From NCBI RefSeq assembly GCF_003391335.1, contig NZ_CP028374.1, positions 248,001-312,000 on the forward strand: a stretch of DNA of 64,000 nucleotides, given 5' to 3'. A program made the position numbers and the translations under genes. The stretch comes from Candidatus Purcelliella pentastirinorum. GTDB lineage: Bacteria; Pseudomonadota; Gammaproteobacteria; Enterobacterales; Enterobacteriaceae. Shown piece after piece: positions 9,205 to 17,649 of the stretch. Each line of letters opens with the position of its first letter. Positions within the stretch are counted from its first letter, which is position 1. Under the pieces are notes generated by a model that saw nothing but the letters and a program-made list of their open reading frames with translations, had not been told where the DNA came from and made no database searches.

Positions 9205-10611
9205 TTAATTAACATTAATAAAATCAGTAAAATTACCAAGAAACATTTTAACTGAAAAATTAATAGATTCACTCAATGTAGGATGAGCATGTATAGTCAA
9301 AGATATATCTTCAGCATCACATCCCATTTCTATTGCCAAAGATAATTCTCCTAATAACTCACTGCTATTAGCACCAATTATAACACCTCCTATAATTTTA
9401 TTTGTTCTTTTATCAAATATCAATTTAGTAATACCTTTTGTAGAATTTATAATTATTGATTTACCAGATGAAGACCACGGATATAATGATACTTGATAAG
9501 GAATATTATTTTTTTTACAATCTTTTTCTGTCATACCAACCCAAGACAACTCAGGATCAGTATACAAAATACAAGGAATAATCCTAGGATTAAAATAATG
9601 TTTAAAACCTGCAATAACCTCAGATGCTACATATGCTTCATGTATACCCTTATGAGCCAGCATAGGGTAACCAACTACATCACCAATAGCATATATATTA
9701 GAATTACTAGTGCGCATTTGATCATCAACTTTAATAAAATTATTATCATCAAGTTCAACACCTGCTTTATCTAAAGCTAACAATTTAGTATTAGGATATC
9801 TCCCAATAGATACTAATACATTAGAATAAAATTTTGAACTAATATCAGATGAAGGACTCTGCATAAAAACCAAAAAACCATTATCCCTATTTTCAATAGA
9901 AATAATTTTAGTATTTTTAATAATATTGATTTTATTTTTCATAGATTTTAAAAAAAAATCAACAACATCAATATCTAACATTGACATAATTTTATTTGAT
10001 ATATCAACAACATCAACAATAGATCCAAAAGAACTATAAATATTAGCTACCTCTAACCCAACAATACCACAACCAATTATAAGCAATTTATCAGGAATAT
10101 TTTTTATTAAAACAGCATCATTAGAATACCAAAGTTTTGAATCATCATTAACAATAGATAATTTAATAGGAGAAGATCCAGTAGCTATAATAGCATATTT
10201 AAATTTAACAATAATGTTATTATTATTAACATCATTAACAATTATACTATTATCAGAAATAAATTTACCTACTCCATAAATAACATTAATCCTTTTAACT
10301 AAAGCTAACTTACTTAAATTAAAAGATAATCTATTAATAATTTTATTCTCCCATGAATATAATTTACTAATATTAATATTAATATTAGTATCAATAATAC
10401 CATTATTAGATAAATCACTAAAAATATTTAATGTTTTTGATATATGCAACAATGCTTTTGTAGGAATACAACCAAAATTTAAACATACTCCACCTAAACG
10501 AGAATATGATTCTATCAAAGTCGTTTTTAAACCTAAATCAGAACAACGAAAAGCAGATGTATATCCAGCTGGGCCAGAACCTATTACCAATACTTCAGTA
10601 TTCTTTTCCAT
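9205..10611 (-). CDS. lpd: Dihydrolipoamide dehydrogenase (E3)
   Basis: Lpd reoxidises dihydrolipoyl groups with NAD as the E3 subunit of pyruvate and 2-oxoglutarate dehydrogenases and of the glycine cleavage system. The FAD fold VIGSGPAGYTSA starts at residue 9, and the redox disulfide is C43/C48 in GGVCLNFGCIPTK. The NAD fold is LIIGCGIVGLEVANIYSS. The second FAD site is IYAIGDV, and the C-terminal active-site pair lies in HAHPTLSES. It has 468 residues (E. coli 474). It is the last gene of aceE-aceF-lpd, 90 bp after aceF. Confidence 0.96.
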   Translation of the reverse strand: MEKNTEVLVIGSGPAGYTSAFRCSDLGLKTTLIESYSRLGGVCLNFGCIPTKALLHISKTLNIFSDLSNNGIIDTNININISKLYSWENKIINRLSFNLSKLALVKRINVIYGVGKFISDNSIIVNDVNNNNIIVKFKYAIIATGSSPIKLSIVNDDSKLWYSNDAVLIKNIPDKLLIIGCGIVGLEVANIYSSFGSIVDVVDISNKIMSMLDIDVVDFFLKSMKNKINIIKNTKIISIENRDNGFLVFMQSPSSDISSKFYSNVLVSIGRYPNTKLLALDKAGVELDDNNFIKVDDQMRTSNSNIYAIGDVVGYPMLAHKGIHEAYVASEVIAGFKHYFNPRIIPCILYTDPELSWVGMTEKDCKKNNIPYQVSLYPWSSSGKSIIINSTKGITKLIFDKRTNKIIGGVIIGANSSELLGELSLAIEMGCDAEDISLTIHAHPTLSESINFSVKMFLGNFTDFINVN

Positions 10612-10701
10612 ATAAACTAAATCCTCATAATATTAATTTACATAAAATTATAAAAAATATATTTTAAAATTAATATATTAATAAATAAATAAAATATTAA
10701 A

Positions 10702-11967
10702 TTATATAATTAATCTACGAATATCAGACATAAAATAATCTATTAAACACATAAATTCACCAGCATCAACACCATTAATAACTCTATGATCATAAGATAA
10801 AGAAAATGGTAAAATTGTCCTGGGAATAATTTTATTTAAAACAAATACAGGTTTTACTAAAATTTTTGATATACCTAAAATAGCTACTTCTGGAAAATTA
10901 ATAATTGGTGTAAAAAATATTCCACCTAACTTACCTAAACTAGAAACAGTAAAACTACCACCCTGACAATCAACTTTTCTTAATTTATTAGAACGTACTT
11001 GATTAGATAAATTTGATAATTCAACAGATAAATCAATAATATTTTTTTTATCTACATTACATATAACAGGTACAAACAAACCATAAGAAGAATTTACAGC
11101 AACACCAATATTAATATATTCCTTTAATATCAAAAAACTACCATCATTTGATAAAGAACTATTAAAATTAGGCATTTTTTTTAAACTTTTCGCAATAGAT
11201 TTTAATAAAAAAATAATAGGTGTTATTTTGATAAAATTTTTATCAAAACTTAATCTTTTATTTTCACTATGACGAAAAACTTCTAAATCAGTAATATCAA
11301 TTTCATCAAACTGTGTAACATGAGGAATAGTATTCCATGTTTTATGTAATTTATTAGCAATATTTTTTTGTAAATCACTAATTGCTAAAAATTTTGTTTT
11401 TCCAAACTTATCAAATTCATTTTCTTTCTTTATAGATTTATTATCTTTTTTATTATTATTGATAAATCTAGATTTAATATTCAAATAATCATCTAAATCA
11501 GATTTCAATATACGACCTTTTCTACCTGAACCTTTAATGTTAAACAAATCTATATTTAATTTACGACTTAATCTACGAATTAATGGTGTAGCATATGATT
11601 TAAAATCATTTAAAAAATAATCCTTTGTTTTAGTAGATTTAAATTTATTATTATAAACTTTAGATATTTTATTATCACATATAACATCTAAGATATTAGA
11701 TGAAGTTTTTAATGATGACTGTAAATTAATTTCATCACTATCAATAATAATTATAATATCATTAATTTTTACTGTATCAAAAATCTTTACCTTTATATCT
11801 TTTACAATTCCATTATATGGAGATGGAATATCAAAAGAAGCTTTTTGTGCTTCAACTACAAATATTATTTGTTCAAATTTAATTGAATCACCAATATTTA
11901 CTAAAATATCAACCACATCAACTTCATTAACACCTGCAATATTAGGTAATTTTATATCAATAAGCAT
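10702..11967 (-). CDS. aceF: Dihydrolipoamide acetyltransferase (E2 of PDH) with a single lipoyl domain
   Basis: This is the core E2 of the pyruvate dehydrogenase complex; it transfers acetyl from lipoate to CoA. It has 421 residues against about 630 in E. coli because only one lipoyl domain is present (lipoyl Lys42 in EAQKASFDIP) instead of three. A linker and the peripheral-subunit-binding domain follow (ATPLIRRLSRKLNIDLFNIKGSGRKGRI, around residues 125-155), then the catalytic domain, which ends with DHRVING (His394). Asn follows at the place where E. coli has Asp; I believe Asn also occurs in other E2 enzymes. The gene starts 15 bp after aceE. Confidence 0.95.
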   Translation of the reverse strand: MLIDIKLPNIAGVNEVDVVDILVNIGDSIKFEQIIFVVEAQKASFDIPSPYNGIVKDIKVKIFDTVKINDIIIIIDSDEINLQSSLKTSSNILDVICDNKISKVYNNKFKSTKTKDYFLNDFKSYATPLIRRLSRKLNIDLFNIKGSGRKGRILKSDLDDYLNIKSRFINNNKKDNKSIKKENEFDKFGKTKFLAISDLQKNIANKLHKTWNTIPHVTQFDEIDITDLEVFRHSENKRLSFDKNFIKITPIIFLLKSIAKSLKKMPNFNSSLSNDGSFLILKEYINIGVAVNSSYGLFVPVICNVDKKNIIDLSVELSNLSNQVRSNKLRKVDCQGGSFTVSSLGKLGGIFFTPIINFPEVAILGISKILVKPVFVLNKIIPRTILPFSLSYDHRVINGVDAGEFMCLIDYFMSDIRRLII

Positions 11968-11982
11968 ATATTATTTTCTCTT

Positions 11983-14646
11983 TCAAAATAAACGAGGATT
12001 TATTTTATTAACATCAATACCAAAAAGATCTATAGCATGATTAAAAAAAATAGAACTAATATCTTTCAATTGAACTAATATACTTAACACACAAATCACA
12101 ATATAAGGATAACTTATTTCAAAATAATTACGTAAATTAAAACGACTATCAGACATTCCAAAACCATCTGTACCTAATACAAAATATTTATCACTAGGAA
12201 CATAACTAGAAATTTGTTCAGCAAATAATTTTATATAATCAGTTACTGCTAAAGCTGGAAAACTATTCATAACACATGATATATAAGAACTTTTATTAAC
12301 ATCATTAGGATGTAATAAATTCCATCTAGCACAATCTTGACCATCTCTAGCTAATTCTGTAAAAGATGTAACACTATAAACATCAGATGCTATATCATAT
12401 CTATTAGATAAAATCCTAGCTGCCATACGAACATGTTGCAAAATAGAACCAGAACCTAATAATTGAACTGAACTTTTACTACCATTTAATGTTTCTAATT
12501 TATAAATACCTTTTTTTATACCATACTCAGAATTAGGGGGCATACTAGGCATATGATAATTTTCATTAAAAGTTGTAATATAATAGTATACATTTTCATG
12601 ATTAGGACCATACATTCTTAATAAACCATCATAAATAATAACAGCTATTTCATACGAATAAGCTGGGTTATATGAAATACAATTAGGAATTGTCAAAGAA
12701 TAAATATGACTATGACCATCAGCATGTTGTAAACCTTCACCATTTAATGTTGTTCTTCCAGATGTACCACCTATTAAAAACCCTTTCGCTTGTTGATCAC
12801 CTGCCGCCCAAAGTGAATCACCAACTCTTTGAAAACCAAACATAGAATAATAAATATAAAAAGGTATCATAGTTAAATTATTAGTACAATAAGACGTTGA
12901 AGCAGATATCCAAGAAGAAATGGCACCTAATTCATTTATACCCTCTTGTAGTATTTGACCATTTTTATCCTCTTTATAATAAAAAGTTTCATTGTAATCT
13001 TGAGGAATATATTTTTGACCATTAGAATTATAAATACCAATTTTACGAAACAAACCTTCCATACCAAAAGTTCTTGCTTCATCTGCTACAATAGGAACAA
13101 CTCTATCCTTAATAGAATAATTTCTTAAAATAATATTTAATATACGAATAAAAGCAATTGTAGTAGATATTTTTTTATTTTGTTTTTTCAATAAAGATTT
13201 AAAATCTGATAATTTAGGTAAAATTAATTTATCTTTTAAATTATACATATTTCTATTAGGCAAATAACCACCTAAAACTTTACGTCTATCATGTAAATAT
13301 TCATATTCATCACTACCCTTAGCAAATTTTACAAATAATAAATTACTAATACCATTATTATCTATTGAAATCTGCAAATTATCTCTTATAGAACATAAAT
13401 CATCAAAACTTATATCTTTTACCTGATGAGAAATATTCTTACTTTCGATATTTGATGTTAAACCATATCCTTTAACAGTATGAAATAAAATTACGACTGG
13501 TTTATTTTTCACAACCTGTGCTTTCTTAAAAGCTGCATATATTTTTTTGTAATCATGTCCTCCTCTAACAAGATTAAAAATATCTATATCTGTGATATCC
13601 TTGACTAAATCTTTTGTTTCAGAATATTTACCAAAAAAATGTTCACGAATATACATACCATTTTTAGATTGTAAAGTTTGATATTCTCCATCTACTGTTT
13701 CATTCATCAATTTAATTAATTTGCCATTAACATCTTTTTTTAATAATGGATCCCAATTTGAACCCCATATAACCTTAATTACCTCCCAACCAGCACCCAA
13801 AAAAAAATTTTCTAATTCCATAATAATCTTACCATTACCATAAACCGGACCATCTAATCTTTGTAAATTGCAATTTATAACAAATATAAGATTATCCAAT
13901 TTATCACGAGAAGCTATATTTATTGCTCCTTTAGATTCAGGTTCATCCATCTCACCATCTCCTAAAAAAGCATAAACAGTTCTTTTAGATGTATCATCTA
14001 AACCACGATTATACAGATATTTTAAAAATTTAGCCTGATAAATAGCATTTAACGCACTAAGACCCATAGAAACTGTAGGAAATTGCCAAAAATTAGGCAT
14101 TAATTTTGGATGTGGGTAAGAAGAAATTCCATTACCACATATTTCTTGACGAAAATTATTTAACTGAATTTCAGTCAATCTATTTTCCAAAAAAGCTCTA
14201 GAATATATACCAGGAGAAATATGGCCTTGAAAATAAACTAAATCACCGATATTATCATCACCATAAATACGAAAAAAATGATTAAAACAAACTTCATATA
14301 TATGTGCAACAGATTGAAATGAAGATAAATGACCACCCAAATCTAATTTCTTTCTAGAAGCCCTTAATACAATCATGATAGCATTCCATCTGACAGCTGA
14401 ACAAATACGATCTTCTATAACAATATTACCAGGATATATTGGTTCTTCTTCAACAGATATAGTATTTATATAATTAAATTTATTTAAATAATCATTAAAA
14501 TGTTCATTTCTAAATATAACTTTTGATATTTTATTAAGTAAATATTTGGCACGTTCAATACCATCATTATGAATAACAGACTTTATTGATTCCAACCATT
14601 CAATAGTTTCAATAGAATCAATATCATTAAATTCTGAATTTACCAA
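11983..14646 (-). CDS. aceE: Pyruvate dehydrogenase E1 component
   Basis: The homodimeric-type E1 decarboxylates pyruvate with thiamine diphosphate and acetylates the lipoyl group of AceF. It has 887 residues, as in E. coli. The TPP/Mg motif GDGEMDEPES continues to a VINCNLQRLDGPV element. GHISPGIYSRAFLEGR-like, GLQHADGHSHIYSLTIPNC and SFTELARDGQDCARWN segments are well conserved. It is the first gene of the operon, with no pdhR upstream. The 186-bp divergent region toward ppa presumably holds its promoter. Confidence 0.97.
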   Translation of the reverse strand: MVNSEFNDIDSIETIEWLESIKSVIHNDGIERAKYLLNKISKVIFRNEHFNDYLNKFNYINTISVEEEPIYPGNIVIEDRICSAVRWNAIMIVLRASRKKLDLGGHLSSFQSVAHIYEVCFNHFFRIYGDDNIGDLVYFQGHISPGIYSRAFLENRLTEIQLNNFRQEICGNGISSYPHPKLMPNFWQFPTVSMGLSALNAIYQAKFLKYLYNRGLDDTSKRTVYAFLGDGEMDEPESKGAINIASRDKLDNLIFVINCNLQRLDGPVYGNGKIIMELENFFLGAGWEVIKVIWGSNWDPLLKKDVNGKLIKLMNETVDGEYQTLQSKNGMYIREHFFGKYSETKDLVKDITDIDIFNLVRGGHDYKKIYAAFKKAQVVKNKPVVILFHTVKGYGLTSNIESKNISHQVKDISFDDLCSIRDNLQISIDNNGISNLLFVKFAKGSDEYEYLHDRRKVLGGYLPNRNMYNLKDKLILPKLSDFKSLLKKQNKKISTTIAFIRILNIILRNYSIKDRVVPIVADEARTFGMEGLFRKIGIYNSNGQKYIPQDYNETFYYKEDKNGQILQEGINELGAISSWISASTSYCTNNLTMIPFYIYYSMFGFQRVGDSLWAAGDQQAKGFLIGGTSGRTTLNGEGLQHADGHSHIYSLTIPNCISYNPAYSYEIAVIIYDGLLRMYGPNHENVYYYITTFNENYHMPSMPPNSEYGIKKGIYKLETLNGSKSSVQLLGSGSILQHVRMAARILSNRYDIASDVYSVTSFTELARDGQDCARWNLLHPNDVNKSSYISCVMNSFPALAVTDYIKLFAEQISSYVPSDKYFVLGTDGFGMSDSRFNLRNYFEISYPYIVICVLSILVQLKDISSIFFNHAIDLFGIDVNKINPRLF

Positions 14647-14752
14647 AGTTAATACCTTAATTTATGATAAAACATAAATAAATTTAAAAATATTATACAG
14701 ATTTTTAAAAAAAATTTATATAATAATATTTAATAATTAATTTTTTAATATA

Positions 14753-14784
14753 TATTAATATAAAATTTAAATTTTATATTAATA
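14753..14784. repeat. Perfect 32-bp A/T palindrome between aceE and ppa
   Basis: The stretch is identical to its own reverse complement over all 32 bases, centred between 14768 and 14769, and contains only A and T. It sits in the divergent aceE/ppa intergenic region, so it could be an operator, a cruciform-prone site or part of the promoters. A chance low-complexity match is also possible in such AT-rich DNA. Confidence 0.6.
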
Positions 14785-14832
14785 AAATATTATTAAATAT
14801 TATAAATAATACATCTATATTGGTAAAAATAT

Positions 14833-15360
14833 ATGAATTTTAACAAAAAAAAAAATAATAATAAAAAAACAAATAAAATAAATGTTGTTATTGAAATATC
14901 TGCAAATAGCAACCCAATAAAATATGAAATGAATAAAAAAAATAAAACATTATATGTTGATAGAATAATATATACTCCTATGTTTTATCCATGCAATTAC
15001 GGTTATATAAAAAATACATTATCACTAGATGGTGACCCTATTGATGCAATGGTTATTACTCAATACTCATTAATTCCAGGATGTATCATAAATATCAGAC
15101 CAATTGGATTACTTAAAATGGAAGATGAATCTGGAAAAGATTTTAAAATAATATCTGTACCGACAAATAAAATTACAAATGAATATAATAATATAAAAGA
15201 TATAAATGATTTATCTAATTTCAAAAAAAATCAAATAAAATATTTTTTTCAACACTATAAAGACTTAGAAAAAAATAAATGGGTTAAAATAATTGGATGG
15301 ATGGATGTTAAATATGCACAAGAAGAAATAATAAAAGCATATACAAGATATAAAAAATAA
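14833..15360 (+). CDS. ppa: Inorganic pyrophosphatase
   Basis: Ppa hydrolyses pyrophosphate and so drives biosynthetic reactions forward. It is a family I enzyme of 175 residues (E. coli 176). The metal-binding signature DGDPIDAMV follows YPCNYGYIKNTLS; the Tyr and Asp residues of the active site are in place. The C-terminal HYKDLEKNKWVKI segment is also typical. The first 15 residues are Asn/Lys only and replace the usual N-terminus. It is divergent from aceE and followed by a strong A/T hairpin. Confidence 0.95.
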   Translation: MNFNKKKNNNKKTNKINVVIEISANSNPIKYEMNKKNKTLYVDRIIYTPMFYPCNYGYIKNTLSLDGDPIDAMVITQYSLIPGCIINIRPIGLLKMEDESGKDFKIISVPTNKITNEYNNIKDINDLSNFKKNQIKYFFQHYKDLEKNKWVKIIGWMDVKYAQEEIIKAYTRYKK

Positions 15361-15384
15361 AATAATTAAAAATCTTATTATTTA

Positions 15385-15420
15385 TTATTTTAAATAAAAT
15401 AAATATTTTATTTAAAATAA
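15385..15420 (+). terminator. A/T hairpin 25 bp after ppa, possible terminator
   Basis: Positions 15385-15400 and 15405-15420 pair perfectly (16 bp) around a 4-nt loop. The stem is all A and T and no clear T-run follows, so it is not a classical intrinsic terminator. Its place 25 bp after the ppa stop suggests an RNA 3'-end role. Confidence 0.4.
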
Positions 15421-15484
15421 AATATGAATAAAATATTAAAAGTAATAAAAACTTAAATTAATAAAATAATTAAAAATTAATATT

Positions 15485-15517
15485 TATTTTATATTTTTAA
15501 ATTAAAAATATAAAATA
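15485..15517. repeat. Second perfect A/T palindrome, upstream of argE
   Basis: A 33-bp inverted repeat with an odd centre at 15501, with 14-bp outer arms at 15485-15498 and 15504-15517. It lies between the ppa hairpin and argE. It could belong to the argE promoter or be a low-complexity coincidence. Confidence 0.4.
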
Positions 15518-15559
15518 TAAATATTAGTAATTTAAAAACTAATTTTAAAAGGATAAAAA

Positions 15560-16717
15560 ATGAAAAATAAATTACCATCATTTATTGATATGTATAATAA
15601 AATAATAAATATACCATCAATCAGTTCAAGTGATAAAAAATTAGATACAAGCAACAAAAATATAATAAATATTTTAGCAGAATGGTTTAATAATTTAGGA
15701 TTTACAATAGATATACAATATATACCAAATACAAAAAATAAATTTAATATGCTCGCAAAAAGTCACAACGGAGAAAATGGTTTACTGTTAAGCGGACATA
15801 CTGATACTGTTCCCTACGATGAAAAACAATGGACAAAAGATCCATTTAAAATTACAGAATACGATAATAAAATATATGGATTAGGAACAACAGATATGAA
15901 AGGATTCTTTGTATTTATATTAGAAATATTAAAAAATATCAATATTAAAAAATTTAAAAAACCACTATATATTTTAGCTACCGCTGATGAAGAAACTTCA
16001 ATGTCAGGAGCAAGACATTTTTCTGATGTAACATCCATAAATCCAAATTTTGCAATAATAGGCGAGCCAACAGAATTAAAACCTATTAATTCACATAAAG
16101 GACATATTTCAAAAATAATTAAAATCAAGGGAAAATCAGGACATTCAAGTAATCCAAATTTAGGTATAAATTCCATAGAAATAATGAATAAAATAATAAA
16201 CACCTTATTAAAATTAAAAAAAAAACTAAAAACAGATTACAATGATAATACATTTACAGTACCATATCCTACTCTAAATTTAGGACATATATATGGAGGC
16301 AACGCGGTAAATAGAATTTGTTCATATTGTCATTTACACATTGATATAAGACCAATACCAAATATTAATACAAAACAAATAAACGAAATATTAAATAATA
16401 CTTTAAAACCTATAAATAAAAAATGGGGCAATATAATTACTATACAAGATTTAAATCCACCAATACCAGGATTTAAATATAATAATAAATACAAATTATT
16501 AAAAAAAATTGAAGAAATATTAAAATGTAAAAAAACAAAAAAAGTAAATTATTGTACAGAAGCACCGTTTATACAAAAAATATGTCCTACAATAATTTTA
16601 GGCCCGGGATCTATAAAACAAGCTCATAAACCAAACGAATTTATTGATAATTCATATATAAAACCTACTAAAAAAATATTTAAAAAAATAATAAATAAAT
16701 TTTGTCATATTAAATAA
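15560..16717 (+). CDS. argE: Acetylornithine deacetylase ArgE
   Basis: ArgE removes the acetyl group from N-acetylornithine in arginine synthesis; it is a zinc M20-family amidohydrolase. It has 385 residues (E. coli 383). Metal and catalytic residues match: H80 in SGHTDTVP, D112 in GTTDMKG, and E144/E145 in TADEETS. EAPFIQKICPTIILGPGS near the C-terminus is specific to ArgE rather than DapE. A Shine-Dalgarno-like AAAAGGA precedes the ATG. No other arginine gene is nearby, although in enterobacteria argE is divergent from argCBH. It may work on other acylated or succinylated substrates, for example in the lysine/diaminopimelate route; this is speculative. Confidence 0.94.
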   Translation: MKNKLPSFIDMYNKIINIPSISSSDKKLDTSNKNIINILAEWFNNLGFTIDIQYIPNTKNKFNMLAKSHNGENGLLLSGHTDTVPYDEKQWTKDPFKITEYDNKIYGLGTTDMKGFFVFILEILKNINIKKFKKPLYILATADEETSMSGARHFSDVTSINPNFAIIGEPTELKPINSHKGHISKIIKIKGKSGHSSNPNLGINSIEIMNKIINTLLKLKKKLKTDYNDNTFTVPYPTLNLGHIYGGNAVNRICSYCHLHIDIRPIPNINTKQINEILNNTLKPINKKWGNIITIQDLNPPIPGFKYNNKYKLLKKIEEILKCKKTKKVNYCTEAPFIQKICPTIILGPGSIKQAHKPNEFIDNSYIKPTKKIFKKIINKFCHIK

Positions 16718-16854
16718 TTTTAATACAATTAAAAAAATACTTATTCTACAAAATAAATAAGATATAAAATTTAGTTAATTAAAAATATATGAAACAAATT
16801 AATTCTGATATATTAAGAAAAAATAAATACATTTAAAAAATAGAAGGATAATAT

Positions 16855-17649
16855 TTGAATATTTTACATAAATTACTGTATGCACTATTACAACAAGATT
16901 TTAATACTCTATCTAATACAAATTATACATGGATTATTTATTCTATATTATTCATAATCATTTTTTTAGAAAATGGATTAATACCAACAGCTTTTCTCCC
17001 TGGAGATAGTTTATTAATACTTGTAGGTATATTAGTAACAAAAAAAATAATAAAAATACCATCAATAATATTAACATTAACAATGGCTACAATATTAGGT
17101 TGTTGGTTAGGTTATATCAATGGTAAATTTTTTAGTAATACAAAAATAATAAAATTATGGATATCGAATATACCAAAAAAAACATATAATAAAACAAATA
17201 AATTGTTTAATAAATATGGATTATCTGCAATGATTATAAGTAAATTTATTGCTTTTATAAGAACTTTATTACCTATTATAATTGGAATGTCACAAATAAA
17301 ATATAAAAAATTTCAAATTTATAACGTAATAAGCTCTTTTATATGGGTAATAACATTAATAATAGTTGGGTCATTATTAAGTAATATGCCTATATTTTTA
17401 ATATATAAAAAAAAAATAATACTATTTTTAACTATTTTACCAATATTAATATTTATAATTGGATTAATAATATTGATATATACCATTATAAAAAAAAAAA
17501 TATTTAATTCTTTAAAAATTAAAAAAATTATTACAAAAAATATATTTTTAAAAATTTTTATTCATTATATTATAAAAAATAAATATAAAATATTTCAAAA
17601 TTCATTAATAAAACATAAAAAGGAATTAAATTTATTATATGATACATAA
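16855..17649 (+). CDS. yqjA: DedA-family inner-membrane protein, YqjA-like
   Basis: A DedA/SNARE-associated-type membrane protein. Family members (YqjA, YghB) support membrane homeostasis and proton-motive-force-linked export, and some DedA proteins act as lipid flippases. The N-terminus YALLQQDFNTLSN and FLENGLIPTAFLPGDSLLILVG match YqjA, as does KFIAFIRTLLPIIIGMSQ, which carries the family Arg. About five hydrophobic segments are visible. The start is a TTG at 16855 with AGAAGGA just upstream. It has 264 residues against about 220 in E. coli, the extra being a basic Lys/Ile-rich C-terminal tail. It overlaps plsB by 11 nt, suggesting joint expression. YghB is the alternative name. Confidence 0.85.
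   Translation: MNILHKLLYALLQQDFNTLSNTNYTWIIYSILFIIIFLENGLIPTAFLPGDSLLILVGILVTKKIIKIPSIILTLTMATILGCWLGYINGKFFSNTKIIKLWISNIPKKTYNKTNKLFNKYGLSAMIISKFIAFIRTLLPIIIGMSQIKYKKFQIYNVISSFIWVITLIIVGSLLSNMPIFLIYKKKIILFLTILPILIFIIGLIILIYTIIKKKIFNSLKIKKIITKNIFLKIFIHYIIKNKYKIFQNSLIKHKKELNLLYDT

Noticed and set aside
15814-16203. A 129-codon minus-strand open frame
   Set aside because: Antisense to argE across its metal-binding motifs; no recognisable domain.
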